Positions 27,376 through 38,359 of a DNA stretch of 64,000 nucleotides are shown in pieces; within the stretch, counting starts at the first letter, position 1; every line of letters begins with the position of its first letter. A program made the position numbers and the translations under genes. Below the pieces are notes generated by a model. That model was not told the origin of the DNA and ran no database searches. It worked only from the letters and a program-made list of their open reading frames with translations. The stretch comes from Vitellaria paradoxa (taxonomy: Eukaryota > Streptophyta > Magnoliopsida > Ericales > Sapotaceae): contig CM034236.1 in the NCBI GenBank assembly GCA_019916065.1, positions 53,038,690 to 53,102,689 on the forward strand, written 5' to 3'.

Positions 27376-27409
27376 TAAGCATGATATCATTATGAACATA
27401 AAGTCCTAG

Positions 27410-28520
27410 GTATGAAACCAAGTAAGCGAACTAGGTTTTGAGGATGAGATCGACCTAAAACCATCCAACAACTTTTTCACATTAAAATTATTTTTAATAA
27501 ATAATAATTACTTACTAAAATGATTTATTTTATTAAATAAAAATTATTTCTCATAAATAACAATTTACTAGGTAATGTGTTGTTTTAATGTAACTTATGA
27601 AAATTAATAATTTATTTAAATAAATTAAAATTAGTTGTTTTATTAGATTATTTTATCAAAAAAATAAATTTTAATAAATAATAGTTCATTATTAAAATAA
27701 TTCCTACTGAAAATAGTAATCTTATAATAAATTATTTTTTATAATTAATATATTTTTATTCAAAATTTATATATATTTTCTTAAAATTAACTATCATTGA
27801 GATAACCATTATTACGATGACTTATTTTATTATAATAATTTTCTAAAATTAAATATTAACTTTTATCCACGATTAATTTATTTTCATTTCAAACACAATT
27901 AATTTTACCTCTTTAAAATTTTTAACATTTTAAACATAGTATAATTATTGCAGGGTAATATCTTATTCCAAACATAAGCATTATAAAACTTGTATATATT
28001 ATCTATTGTCGAGATAAGAATTACTCCTTGATTTAACTCTCCAATCATTATAAATATTAAAACAAAAAAATAAATAAAAATAAACAAATGATTTATCAAA
28101 TATTGATTTTAACGCATGTAGCTTTATCTTTTGTGAGTTGTTTGGCATTGTTTTTGCATTGCTTTTTTAATAAGTATGTTTAGTTGTCAATAAAAAAAAA
28201 AAAAAAAAACTTAAAATAAAATTTTAATATTTGATTTGTCAACAAATTATAATTTTTTTTTGTTATTGTTTAATATTTATGAATTTATTTGATTTGAGAT
28301 TAGAACAGGAATATAAATTAAAAGGTTAAATTTCATGCTCTTTTAAAAATATATAAAATTAAAAAAACAATTTTATCAATTCATATCTTATTCTCTGTTT
28401 TTCTTGAAATTTTCAAATAGCTCTAGAACATACAATCGCAAGTATGAAATTTTGTAGTACAAATTGATTAATCAAATCTCAACTAAACACCAAAATTTCC
28501 TAATTCGCAGCTTCCCATTT
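27410..28520. other. AT-rich gene-free stretch
   Basis: Very AT-rich, with many AATAAT, TTTATT and poly-A tracts. No gene, no convincing terminal inverted repeats. Nothing else is seen here. Confidence 0.6.
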
Positions 28521-28531
28521 TCATTTCTAAA

Positions 28532-28850
28532 TCCAACGTATAACCAGATATAGCAGACAATCATCTTTGCATTTCAAGAACATCATTTATAATATTAATT
28601 CTTGCAATTTCACCCCCCCCCCAAATAAATAAATAAATAAATAAATGAAACAGCAGAAAAATAGGATAAAAAAAAATATAAGAAGTACATCCAATTTATA
28701 ACCAAACGTAGCGGACAATCATCTTTGCATTTCAAGAAGATCATTTAAAATATTAATTCTTGCAACTTCAAAACCCCCCACCCAAAAAAAAATAATAAAT
28801 AATAAATAAATAGAACAGCAGAAAGATAGAAAAATGTAAGGAATACATAA
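28532..28850. repeat. 158-bp direct duplication
   Basis: Two units, with ATAACC at 28540 and 28698, share AGACAATCATCTTTGCATTTC (one mismatch at the start), then ATATTAATTCTTGCAA, a C-rich run and AATAAATAAATA, and end in AACAGCAGAAA. The copies differ by scattered substitutions and by repeat length, so the duplication is not recent. Confidence 0.75.
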
Positions 28851-28859
28851 ATAGGTTAA

Positions 28860-29402
28860 CTGATACGTGCTATGGATAGGCTAGCGATAATCATTATAAT
28901 TTTGTGGCTTTTAATTTTCTGTAAAATGTATAAATAGATAATGGACAATCCAGTGTTTGAGTTGAAATTCAATTCCAAAATTCGCATATATCATCTAGTA
29001 TTTTAGTTAGGGTGTAATTCAAAAAGTATTTTTTTTTAATTAATTAATAAGTTATAATATATAAATATTATGTTAAACTATAATTATATATATATGTATG
29101 TATATATATATATATATATATGGATATGTAAGATAAAAAGGCTAAAAGTTAGTTAATCAATAAATTATATGTTTGTTGAGTGTCGTTCTAAAAGTTTCAT
29201 TATGTTAATTTGAAATATATATATATATATATATATATAATAAATATTATGTCAAACTGTACTAATTCGATATGAAAGATAACAAAAGGTAAAAACTAAT
29301 TAATCGATTGCATGTTTGTCACTCGTTATTTTACCTTTTTCTGTGTACAAATATTTTATTTTATTTTTTTGGTACAATTTATTAAATTTTTATTTATTAT
29401 TT
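28860..29402. other. AT-rich left flank of the CACTA element
   Basis: Contains two diverged copies (about 29035-29165 and 29215-29330) of a segment with TATAAATATTATGTTAAACT, a TA dinucleotide run and AAAAACTAATTAATCGAT. A related piece (ATAAATATTACGTTAAACTA) recurs on the far side of the CACTA element at about 38055, so the transposon landed in an existing repeat neighbourhood. No gene. Confidence 0.5.
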
Positions 29403-29424
29403 CTCCACTAGTAGAAAGTGTGGA

Positions 29425-29770
29425 ACTAGCGACCGCCTAAGACGGTCGCTAAATGTGTAATAGCGGTCGCTAAAAGTATTAGCGACGGCTTAGCGACCGC
29501 GTCAAACGAGTCGCATTTGCTTCGTCGCTAAAAATTATTAGCGACCGCTACGACGGTCGCTAAATTATTTGCGACCGCTCGAGTTCAGACGTATGGATAA
29601 TAGCGACCGCTCATAACGGTCGCTAATACTGAAAATGCGGTCGCTATTTGTTTGGCGTGAAGATGGCGCGAATAAATAGCGACCGTAGGTAGCGGTCGCT
29701 AAATAGTGAACAGCGGTCGCACTAAGTTTCGCGCGGGAGCCATGACCATTTGCATTAGCGACCGGAATAT
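29425..29770. repeat. CACTA left subterminal repeats (GCGACCG motifs)
   Basis: More than a dozen copies of AGCGACCGC or its complement GCGGTCGCT, in both orientations and often as pairs a few bases apart (for example AGCGACCGCTCATAACGGTCGCT in which the arms face each other). In En/Spm such subterminal repeats bind the TnpA-type accessory protein and bring the ends together; that role here is by analogy. Confidence 0.85.
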
Positions 29771-30217
29771 GGACTAATTGTAAGTAATTTTTTTTTAAAA
29801 AAGATTTAAATTATTTAAAAATCTCAATAATTATAATTTAAATTTTGCTATAATAAGATCTCAATAATTTGTTTTACAAATCAAATTATTTAAAAAATAA
29901 TTTAATAATAATTTATTTTTTATTTATAATGATTATTTATTTAATAGTTATTAATTATTTATAATAACTATTATATTTAATTACTTATCTATAAATATTT
30001 ATATTATATTTAATTTATTAAATTACACATAGAATTAATGAAATTTTTCATAAAATTTGTAAAAAAAAAAAAACGTATCTCCTAATTATGATTATATATA
30101 CAAACATAATATCAAATTAGATTGCAATTAAAATAAAATTTTATTATATACAAATGTTCAAAATACAAAAATAAAAATATATATAAATGTACTGATCAAA
30201 ATATATACAAATAGATC

Positions 30218-31922
30218 CTAATCAGTCCAGGAGGGCCATCCGCCATCATCCGGGTCCTACAATGAAATAATAATGAAATTAGAACGTGATAATTAAGAAG
30301 ACATGAATAAATAAATTTATATAATTTTAATGAGTAATAGTAACGAGAAATAAAATTTTTAACCTGAGGAGGAGGAGGTGGATGGCTCTGACTCTGAGAG
30401 AGGCGCCTCTCCATCTCAGCCATCATCTCGGCCCGAAGTGCTGCCTCTCGCGCGTCCATCTCAGCTCGAAAGGTCTGCAGCAGATCTTGATCGCGACGTC
30501 TGGCCTGAGAAGATGATTCTGCTCGTGCAACGGATCGGCGTGGAATACCTGCACCCCGCGTAAGCGTGTATCCATGACCATCGCGTTCAATAATGGAGAA
30601 AAATATCTCGTCCCTCCTCTCTTCGGACTCCCTCTCATCTGGCGACAGCTCGTCTAAACGTGCATTAAACTGCGCCTAATGCAAACAAGCCGAAATAGAA
30701 AAAACAAGATAACTAACTATATTATTTAAAGAAAAAATTAAATTATAAATTATATGTTGATTGGACAAAATATTAAAATTTGTTACCTGTATAGCCTGAA
30801 CCTCCGGCGAATCAGTACGTCGAGTCGCCAACCACATGGACATCCGATCTGTCCTCAGGCCCTCCTCTGTCCTCTGTTGAAAGGTAAATTATATGTTAAT
30901 AATTTACTATCATTAAAAAAGATAAATAAAGAAGCTGCTATTAGCGTGATAAGCTCACGTTTTTACCTCGTGGCGAACCTGAGAAAAGTGTCGAGTCCCC
31001 TCCTTGTGCCCCGGCCCCTGCAATCCTCGATTTCGCGAGTTCCTTTGGGCCTCCGCCTATTTTAAGTTTTTTTCGATTACTTTTTGTAATTTACGCTTGA
31101 TAACGTCAAAACTTAAGGAAAAATAATTAACTCGCAATCTACTCACCTGTGCCTCGGGACTCGACCAATACCTGACGAGCTCAGCCCACTGGTGGGGAAG
31201 AACGCCCGGTGGGACCCGCTGGAGGATGTCAGGGTCATTCTCATGACCTTTCCAGTATTTATCTTTAATCTTATTTTTATGATCCTTCCACATCTTCCGA
31301 CACTTAGCGAACATAACGTCCCAGAAGTCTGGAGGAACATCAACTACATTGGCCTAAAAATGACAAATTGTAGAATATTATTTGTTACAAGTTTCAACAC
31401 ATAAACCACGTACAATTAGATAAATAAAATTTTCATACCTGTACCTCGGTCCATAGACCCTTGAACGTAGAATCTGGAAAACGATCCCACTCGAGGGTGG
31501 TTAATGGGAATCTGATCGGATTCCGGACCAAATGTCCGAGCTGTGAAATCAAAGACCATCCATCCTTCCCAACCGGATGGGGCGTGTCATCCCACTGAAC
31601 GGTCATCCACTGAGATCCACAGTTCCACTGCGGCAATCCCTTCGAGGGCCCTCTGCCAGACCTCGAAAGCCTGCTCGGAGTGGGAGAATCTGTTTCAAAC
31701 AAATTGTTACATGATAAAACAACAGAATATACCTACTGTTGTTGGATAAGATACATTCCGAAATTAAAGAACTTTACCTGCATCTGTGTCAGTCACTGAA
31801 GGACGCGTGGACATAGGGGGTGAAGGTGGGACAGCATCTGCTGAGCTACTCCCGGCACAGGATAGCCCCAGACGCTCAGCCATCGTCCTAGGACCAGTCC
31901 TCTTCCTAGAACGTCCGAACAT
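30218..31922 (-). CDS. Ptta/En-Spm family CACTA accessory protein (TnpA-like)
   Basis: Probable DNA-binding partner of the CACTA transposase. Seven exons in coding order: 31922-31778, 31689-31439, 31353-31147, 31056-30967, 30873-30787, 30675-30364 and 30256-30218. All have GT-AG borders and join into 376 aa without a stop. The start, MFGRSRKRTGPRT, is basic; a Ser/Pro-rich stretch follows. The core (about residues 55-230) carries the Ptta motif pattern: RFPLTTLEWDRFPD, FWDVMFAKCRKMWKDHKNKI, RVPPGVLPHQWAELVRYW and AEAQRNSRNR. A charged helix near the C-terminus (DAREAALRAEMMAEMERR) may be a coiled coil, followed by SQSHPPPPPQ. The gene is undamaged although the neighbouring transposase is broken, so it might still supply protein. 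Family identity is from motifs remembered, not searched. Confidence 0.8.
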
Positions 31923-32024
31923 GGCTCCCTAACTGTTCACAATTTAAACTTATTATAATTTCAAATATAAAGAAAAAAAATTTAAAATCTACCTTGTTCG
32001 GATAGAAAAGTACACAACCGTGTA

Positions 32025-33240
32025 TTAAGTATGTAAATCAACCGTATCTCCTTCAACCGTGTCCCTAACCCAATTAACATCTTCATCACGTTGGACAATT
32101 GCATCTTGGTCAAGAGCTTGTTGGGCGAATGGATCAATATCTGGCTCATCGCAGTCGATTTGGTATACCCCTCTCCTTGACATTTTAACTGCAACTTGCC
32201 AGTTGGGATCAGCTCGATCGCCAACATAGTAAACTTGCTCTGCCATGGATGCCAGTATGTATGGTTCAGCTTCTATTTGTACATCTCGATGTAACAAATT
32301 GTTTAAATTGACCAATTTAAATTGGTACTTATCAGCTTTAACCCCGCGAATTGGATCAGCCCAAACACACTTGAATAATAAATATCTTAAACCACGATTG
32401 TAAACGATTTCAATAATGTCATTCAGTTGGCCGTAATAGTAACCACCGTCAATAGATGGACAACCGATGCCACTATTTTGTGTTGCTCGCCTATCATCTA
32501 CTTCCTTGATGCGAAATCGAAACCCATTGATGTCACAAGCTGTGAAACGTCGAGCTGTCGTGTAAGGACCATCAGCCAACTGTTTTATTTCATCGGTCAA
32601 AATAGAATCCGTAGTACTTCGTAAATTGTATACCTATGAAATGTAAATTATCATGAATTAATTAAACACAAATTAATTGTGATGTGAAAATCATATAAAA
32701 ACATATGAAAATATTTAACACGTACGTAGTTCTTAAACCAGTCATGAAAACATTGATAATGGGACATTCGAATTTGATTGTCTGTTGCACGAGGCATGTT
32801 CTGTTTCAGCTCGTTTATGTGTCTCCTGCAATGCAAATCAAACAGGATTGAGAATAATCACGATTTTTATTACAAATATGATGTAATTAACTTTCTTTAT
32901 TACGACAACGTGACTTACTGGGTCAATGGCACAACTGATTGGGTGTTGAAGAGTATGAACCGATGAGCTTGGATCCACTCGATATGGTTGAGATCAAATG
33001 ACGTGCCTTCCCCAATAGGGCCTTCATTTATCCGCTCCGACTTGCTAAAAGTCGTTTAGACATCATCGTTTAGATATGCCGCACAAAAATTTATGCACTC
33101 ATCCATCAAATATCCTTTCGCTATGGATGCCTCGGGTCGAGCTTTGTTCCGCACATACCTCTTCAATGTGTTCATATATCGCTCGATCGGATACATCCAC
33201 CTAAATTGGACAGGGCCACCAAGCCGGGCTTTTTCAGTTA
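32025..33240 (-). pseudogene. TNP2-type CACTA transposase, C-terminal remnant
   Basis: Only the C-terminal third survives. In coding order: 33240 to about 32922 (LGGPVQFRWMYPIERYM, the DUF4218 signature), 32825-32726 (MSHYQCFHDWFKNY) and 32633-32025, which carries the DUF4216 region (NGFRFRIKEVD, GYYYGQLNDIIEI, FKCVWADP, ILASMAEQVYYV, RRGVYQID). A TAA at 33058-33056 interrupts the first exon (YLNDDV-stop-TTFSKSERI). The Transposase_21 catalytic domain and the start are missing: coding similarity ends where the 202-bp tandem repeats begin. It cannot make an active transposase. Confidence 0.85.
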
Positions 33241-33897
33241 GATGTTAGATTGGGCCTAGACAAGATTAGGGGTTTTATTGTAGTTACTAATTGAACTAAT
33301 TAACTCTTATTAATTAACTACTGCTGCTTGTGTAATTAATTATTATATTATTCGGTAAATTACCTAGAAACAATATTATAATATTATTGTTTGACCTAAT
33401 TTTCTTATCGTATTCGTATTGAATTACACTGGGCCCAAGCAAGATGTTGAATTGGGCCCAGGCAAGATTAGGGGTTTTATTGTAGTTACTAATTGAACTA
33501 ATTAACTCTTACTAATTAACTACTGCTGCTTGTGTAATTAATTACTATATTATTCGGTAAATTACCTAGAAACAATATTATAATATTATTGTTTGACCTA
33601 ATTTTCTTATCGTATTCGTATTGGATTACACTGGGCCCAAGCAAGATGTTGGATTGGGCCCAGGCAAGATTAGGGGTTTTATTGTAGTTACTAATTGAAC
33701 TAATTAACTCTTACTAATTAACTACTGCTGCTTGTGTAATTAATTACTATATTATTCGGTAAATTACCTAGAAACAATATTATAATATTATTGTTTGACC
33801 TAATTTTCTTATCGTATTCGTATTGGATTACACTGGGCCCAAGCAAGATGTTGGATTGGACCCAAGCAAGATTAGGGGTTTTCTTCTAATTAGAGTT
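33241..33897. repeat. 202-bp tandem repeat, three full units and a partial
   Basis: Units start with GATGTT at 33241, 33443, 33645 and 33847, exactly 202 bp apart. Each contains GGGCCCAGGCAAGATTAGGG, then ATTGTAGTTACTAATTGAAC, an AATATTATAATATTATT palindrome and ACACTGGGCCCAAGC. Units two and three differ at about one position, unit one at several, and the fourth stops after about 40 bp. The array begins at the very base where TNP2 coding similarity stops. Confidence 0.92.
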
Positions 33898-36800
33898 AAT
33901 TGGAGTTAATTATTGTTATTCCAAAAAATAACACTTCAATACATTATATGAAGATCAAATATACAACAAATAAAATAATACGATACAAATTAAATAAATT
34001 AACAATAAACAATTCAATATTTACTCATTATAACATAAATCAAACAATAGATATTAATTTTTTTTTTGTCTTATGCATCGATTCTTATTTTAAAGTATTC
34101 TTTTTATGAAAAAAAGTAATATGTTTAAAAGTTTACAAACTTTATTGTATTTAATTTATTAAAAAATTTATCAACTTTTACTAACTTTTTATACTTTTTT
34201 CAAACTGTGTATTATTTTTACATTAAACTATATATTAATTCTCATATTTTTAGTAGTATTATCTAACATTATAAATATCATAATATAATTTAATTTCCGT
34301 AAGGTACGTTAATCAATTTATTTATAAAAATTACCATATTGAGTGAAGATGTTAGCATTGCTTCAAAAACTCTCTCTACCCTTTGTCATTTTTTGTTTTT
34401 ATAAAATTACAAAGTTAATTTCATAGTGAAGAACAATTAAAATTTGTTTTCACTCTTGTTTTTCTTTTCTATTATAAATATTTTATTAATTTCATTACTT
34501 AATCTATTTTTGTTGCATCACATTAAAAATGAATTATTTTATTCAAAGATTTTATTAACCTAAAATTATTTTTGATAATTTTTTTTATAAGTTTATTATT
34601 GTTAAGTGTCGTTTTAAGAATTGGTTAGTTATAGTCAAGTTGATAGGTAGAGTTGAATATATATATATATATATATATAGTGGGAGAGAAATTTTTTAGT
34701 AATTTTTACTTTTTTTGACATTTGGTAACTCCTTAAAAGTTACTAAAAAATTTTGAAATTTTTTTCAACATTTTTACTAAATAATTAAAAGCTTTTAAAG
34801 AATTCTTATTTTTTATATACATAAAAAATGATATTTATGTATGAAAATTTTTTATTAAAAAAATTTATATTATAATTTGATTCCTCAAAAATTTTTAAAA
34901 ATAATTACTCTTATTAGAAAAAAAAAACTAATATTGGTATATATAAATTTTGAATTAAAAAAATTTAAGTTATAAATCAATCTCTTTAAAATTTAGTCAA
35001 TTACCAAAAAAAATCTCCTTAAAATTTTATTTTCTCTTAGTTGTTATATGATAGTGTTTAAATGGTTAAAAAAATAAATTAGTGAAAAAATAACACGTGA
35101 CAAAATTTAATTGAAAGATATTAAAAATAGTTAATAAAAATTTTTAATATTTTTAATAAACTAAATACTCCTATATAATCTAAAATTTAAAATTCAATTG
35201 ATTATACTATTTGTATATATATTATTTTATTTTTATTCATTAAATATAATTTTTTAAGCCCAAGTTTAACGCTCCAAAAAAATAGGTCACATGCATAATT
35301 TTCCAAGTATCACATATAATTTTCCAAGTATCCAAAAAAATTTTTCAAGTATCACAAGATGAATTTTATATGAATAATTTGATAATTAAAATCAAATGAT
35401 ATATTACTGGCATCAAGCTTAAAGAAGTAAATAGTCAAGAGTAGGAAATTTTTTATTTTTTCCCTTCAATATTTCAACTAATTTCATTTTAGCTATTTTA
35501 TGATTCTAAAATATAAATCTATCACTTTTTATGAATTATTATTTTCCAATTAATTTACAAAATTTTTTGAATTTTGTAATGAATTCAAATAATAAATTGT
35601 AATTTGTATTAATTTTTTTCAAATTCTACCGATCGAATAGTTTTTAAATTACGAATTGTTAACTATACAAAAAAATTTTATTATCCAGAATTTGTTACTA
35701 TGCCCACGGGGGCTAGATATTTGTTTTAGAGAGCAAATGGCAGACTAACAAATACAACAAAAAAATTAACTTTTGTCATTTTTTAAATTTTTTCCAATTT
35801 TAATAACTTCTTTTAATTTTTATAAATTTATACCAAACAATCAATTACCAACTAAAGTATTACTTTGTCATTCTCGCATGAAAAGTTACACGGCTCTATA
35901 TTTCCCATCACGTTAAATTCATGTTTAAAAGAACAAAAAGTAATTTACTTTTGAATATCTAATGAAAAAATTAAAAGAAAAAGAAAGTAATAATCATTTT
36001 GGTGGTCACATTTTGACTTTTATGTCAAAATATTAGAGAGAGAAACTGTTAGAATGAGTTTTTGGGGTTCGTTCTCACGGATTTATGTCAGTTTTGTTGA
36101 AATTTATTAAAAAGTTATTGAGATTTGTAAAAAAAGTATTGGAATTTATAAAAATTTGTTAGGATATGGATAAAATGTATTAAAGAGTTTTAGAAATTTT
36201 CAAAAATTTAAATTTTTTTTATTTTTAGTAAATTAAACGCAGCCTAAATTATTTTGATCGAATTTAATTAATTTTAATTTCATTTTTTGCATTTCGTCTA
36301 TTTTTTTCACCCAAATAACAAATACAATTGGGGTATTTAGTTTATTAAATTTTATCACAAATTATAAAAATTATCAATTTTTTTCGATTAAATCTCATCA
36401 CGTGTTTTTTTTACGTCAAATTTTTAAATATTTTTTTTCCCAATCCAAACACATACCAAAGCTGACGCAACCATTAAAAAGTTCTATACATTTTTTTTAC
36501 GCACTGCACAAAACACAACAATTTTTTCCACTAACTAAATTTTTCTTCTAAAATCTCTTTTTCTTTCTTCCAACATACCAATTTTTATAAAATAAAATTA
36601 AAAAACAGAATATTAAAAAAAACAGCAAATAAAAAATACAGAAAAAAAAAACAGCAAACAAAAAAAAAACAGAAAAAAAAAACAGCAAATTAAAAAAAAT
36701 TAAAAACAACAGCAACATACATAAAAAAAAATATTACACAATACGCACATGAAATAAACAATTTAACGAGTAACTAAAATAAAAAAAATTAAACAAACAA

Positions 36801-37003
36801 TAATACATACATGCATGTATAGATAATCATCAAACCCTCAACCACAAAAAACAAAAAAAAATTATTTACATTTATCCAACAATAAACATGAAAAATACAA
36901 AAAATAGAAAAAAAATTTCAAACTAAAAAAAAAATCCAAACCTGGTACGGTGTAGTGTTGCCTTAACCTCAAAATAAACTACAATAAACAAAAAAAAATA
37001 TTA
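33898..37003. other. AT-rich non-coding interior of the CACTA element
   Basis: No gene and no transposase similarity in any frame I could read. There is a TA run at 34658-34679, many poly-A/T tracts, and near 36600-36930 a stretch of A-runs broken by single C or G. This replaces the 5' half of the TNP2 gene. Confidence 0.6.
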
Positions 37004-37009
37004 ATGCAT

Positions 37010-37011
<2 letters not shown>

Positions 37012-37051
<40 letters not shown>

Positions 37052-37170
37052 TCCGGCGACGGCTGGCGAACTCCGGTCCGGCACGGCACGGCAGAGGGGG
37101 GAGAGAAGAGAGAGCGCGGGGGAGGGAGGAAAAAAAGGGAGGGAGGGAGAGGAAAAAGAGGGAGGCGTTC
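37012..37170. repeat. GA microsatellite and purine-rich GC segment near the CACTA 5' end
   Basis: A GA repeat (about 37015-37047) is followed by CTCCGGCGACGGCTGGCGAA and then by GGGAGGGAGG-type purine tracts. In the element's own orientation this is the leader side of the lost transposase gene, so it could be old promoter or 5'UTR. Short open frames across the GA run are artefacts of the repeat. Confidence 0.55.
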
Positions 37171-37189
37171 TGCCGAATATAATTAGAGA

Positions 37190-37375
37190 ATCAGCGACCG
37201 CTTTAAGCGGTCGCTAATACGGTCGCTATAACCATATTAGCGACCGCTTTAAGCGGTCGCGCGAATTTTTTCGTCGTCGATACCTTGCCGCACGGGATTA
37301 GCGACAGCCGTTTAAGCGACCGCCATAAGCGGTCGCTAATACAATTATAGCGACCGCTTTAAGCGGTCGCCCGAG
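37190..37375. repeat. CACTA right subterminal palindromes
   Basis: Three near-perfect palindromes, GCGACCGC and GCGGTCGC separated by TTTAA, occur near 37195, 37240 and 37351, with further single motifs between them. The same motif as at the left end, but here mostly as tight inverted pairs. Presumed accessory-protein binding region. Confidence 0.85.
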
Positions 37376-37413
37376 ATTTCCATTCGCCAATTCCCCAATC
37401 TCTAGTAGTGCTC

Positions 37414-38350
37414 ACATGTAAAGAATAAAAAAAATGAGATAAAATAAGTGCAGTGTTTTGAGTTGGAGTGTGATTCTAAAAAAATAATAAACATAAAACA
37501 CATACTTAATTTGTGTAATTTTTAAATTTATTTATTTTTTCTTTTTTTTTTTAAATTTTTTTGGCAAAAAATAAGGTAAAAGAAATAGTAAAAAGTTGCG
37601 CATAATTAAATAAAGAGTTGAGTTTTCAGTATGGTGCCTAAAATCACTTTTAGATATATAAGAATGTATTATATGCACATATATCTAAGTAAAATGTGGA
37701 TAAGATAAAAGGATAGTGTTTGAATTAGGTTTTGATTAAGAAATTCTCATTAATTATGATTTATCTCAATTTGTAATTGTATATAATTTAATTTATTTGA
37801 ATAAAAGAATATAGAGCATAAAGAATTATACGATAAATAATATTCTTAAAGTAGATTGTGCCAGGTAAGAAAATTGGATGTTTTATTTAATTGGATAAAA
37901 CATGTCATAGAATTAATGGTGCATGTTATTGGATAATAATATAAGTACTATATGATGTAATTATTTAAAAAAAAATATGTATTCTTATAAAGCGCCACAC
38001 AAAATGATAATAATAAGTCACAAATTTGCAATAAAATACGAAAAATAATTTAGAATAAATATTACGTTAAACTATATAGTTCGAAGACGTGAAAATTAAT
38101 AAAATAGATAAATAAATATATGTATTTTACTTTTTATTTTAATTGTTTATTTGTGAAATCTCTCTTAGTTTTTAATTATTTCACTTTTATCTCATATATA
38201 AGAATAAAATAAGTACAATATTTGACTTGGGGAGTGGTTGAAAAATTCATTCTAAGATTTTCATAATAGAGTAGGACTTAAAATAATAATAATAATAATA
38301 ATAGAGTGTGACATGCATGTAAATATCTACATTGGATGCACGGCATATTA
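37414..38350. other. AT-rich right flank of the CACTA element
   Basis: No gene. AT-rich repeats including a diverged copy of the left-flank ATAAATATTACGTTAAACT piece near 38055 and an AAT trinucleotide run at about 38285-38302. Confidence 0.5.
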
Positions 38351-38359
38351 TATGACAAA

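Larger units (their letters stand above)
29403..37413 (-). mobile_element. CACTA (En/Spm) DNA transposon, transposase-defective
   Basis: The element spans 29406-37410 (8,005 bp). The left end reads CACTAGTAGAAAG; the right end read inward on the - strand is CACTACTAGAGAT. CTC at 29403-29405 and 37411-37413 is the 3-bp target duplication typical of CACTA elements. Both subterminal regions are packed with GCGACCGC/GCGGTCGC motifs. Internal genes run on the - strand: a TNP2-type transposase remnant (32025-33240) followed by a Ptta/En-Spm accessory gene (30218-31922). The N-terminal and catalytic part of TNP2 is gone; a 202-bp tandem repeat and about 3 kb of AT-rich DNA lie in its place. The element should be non-autonomous but has the ends needed to be moved in trans. 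Confidence 0.92.

Noticed and set aside
29425..29770. CRISPR-like array of spaced short repeats
   Set aside because: The repeats occur in both orientations with irregular spacing and lie inside the ends of a CACTA element in a plant genome.
30378..31749. + strand open frames across the Ptta exons
   Set aside because: The - strand reading gives seven consistently spliced exons with family motifs; the + frames are shadows.
37004..37217. Glu/Arg-rich open frames over the GA repeat
   Set aside because: A GA microsatellite is open in several frames; no start context, splice site or homology.
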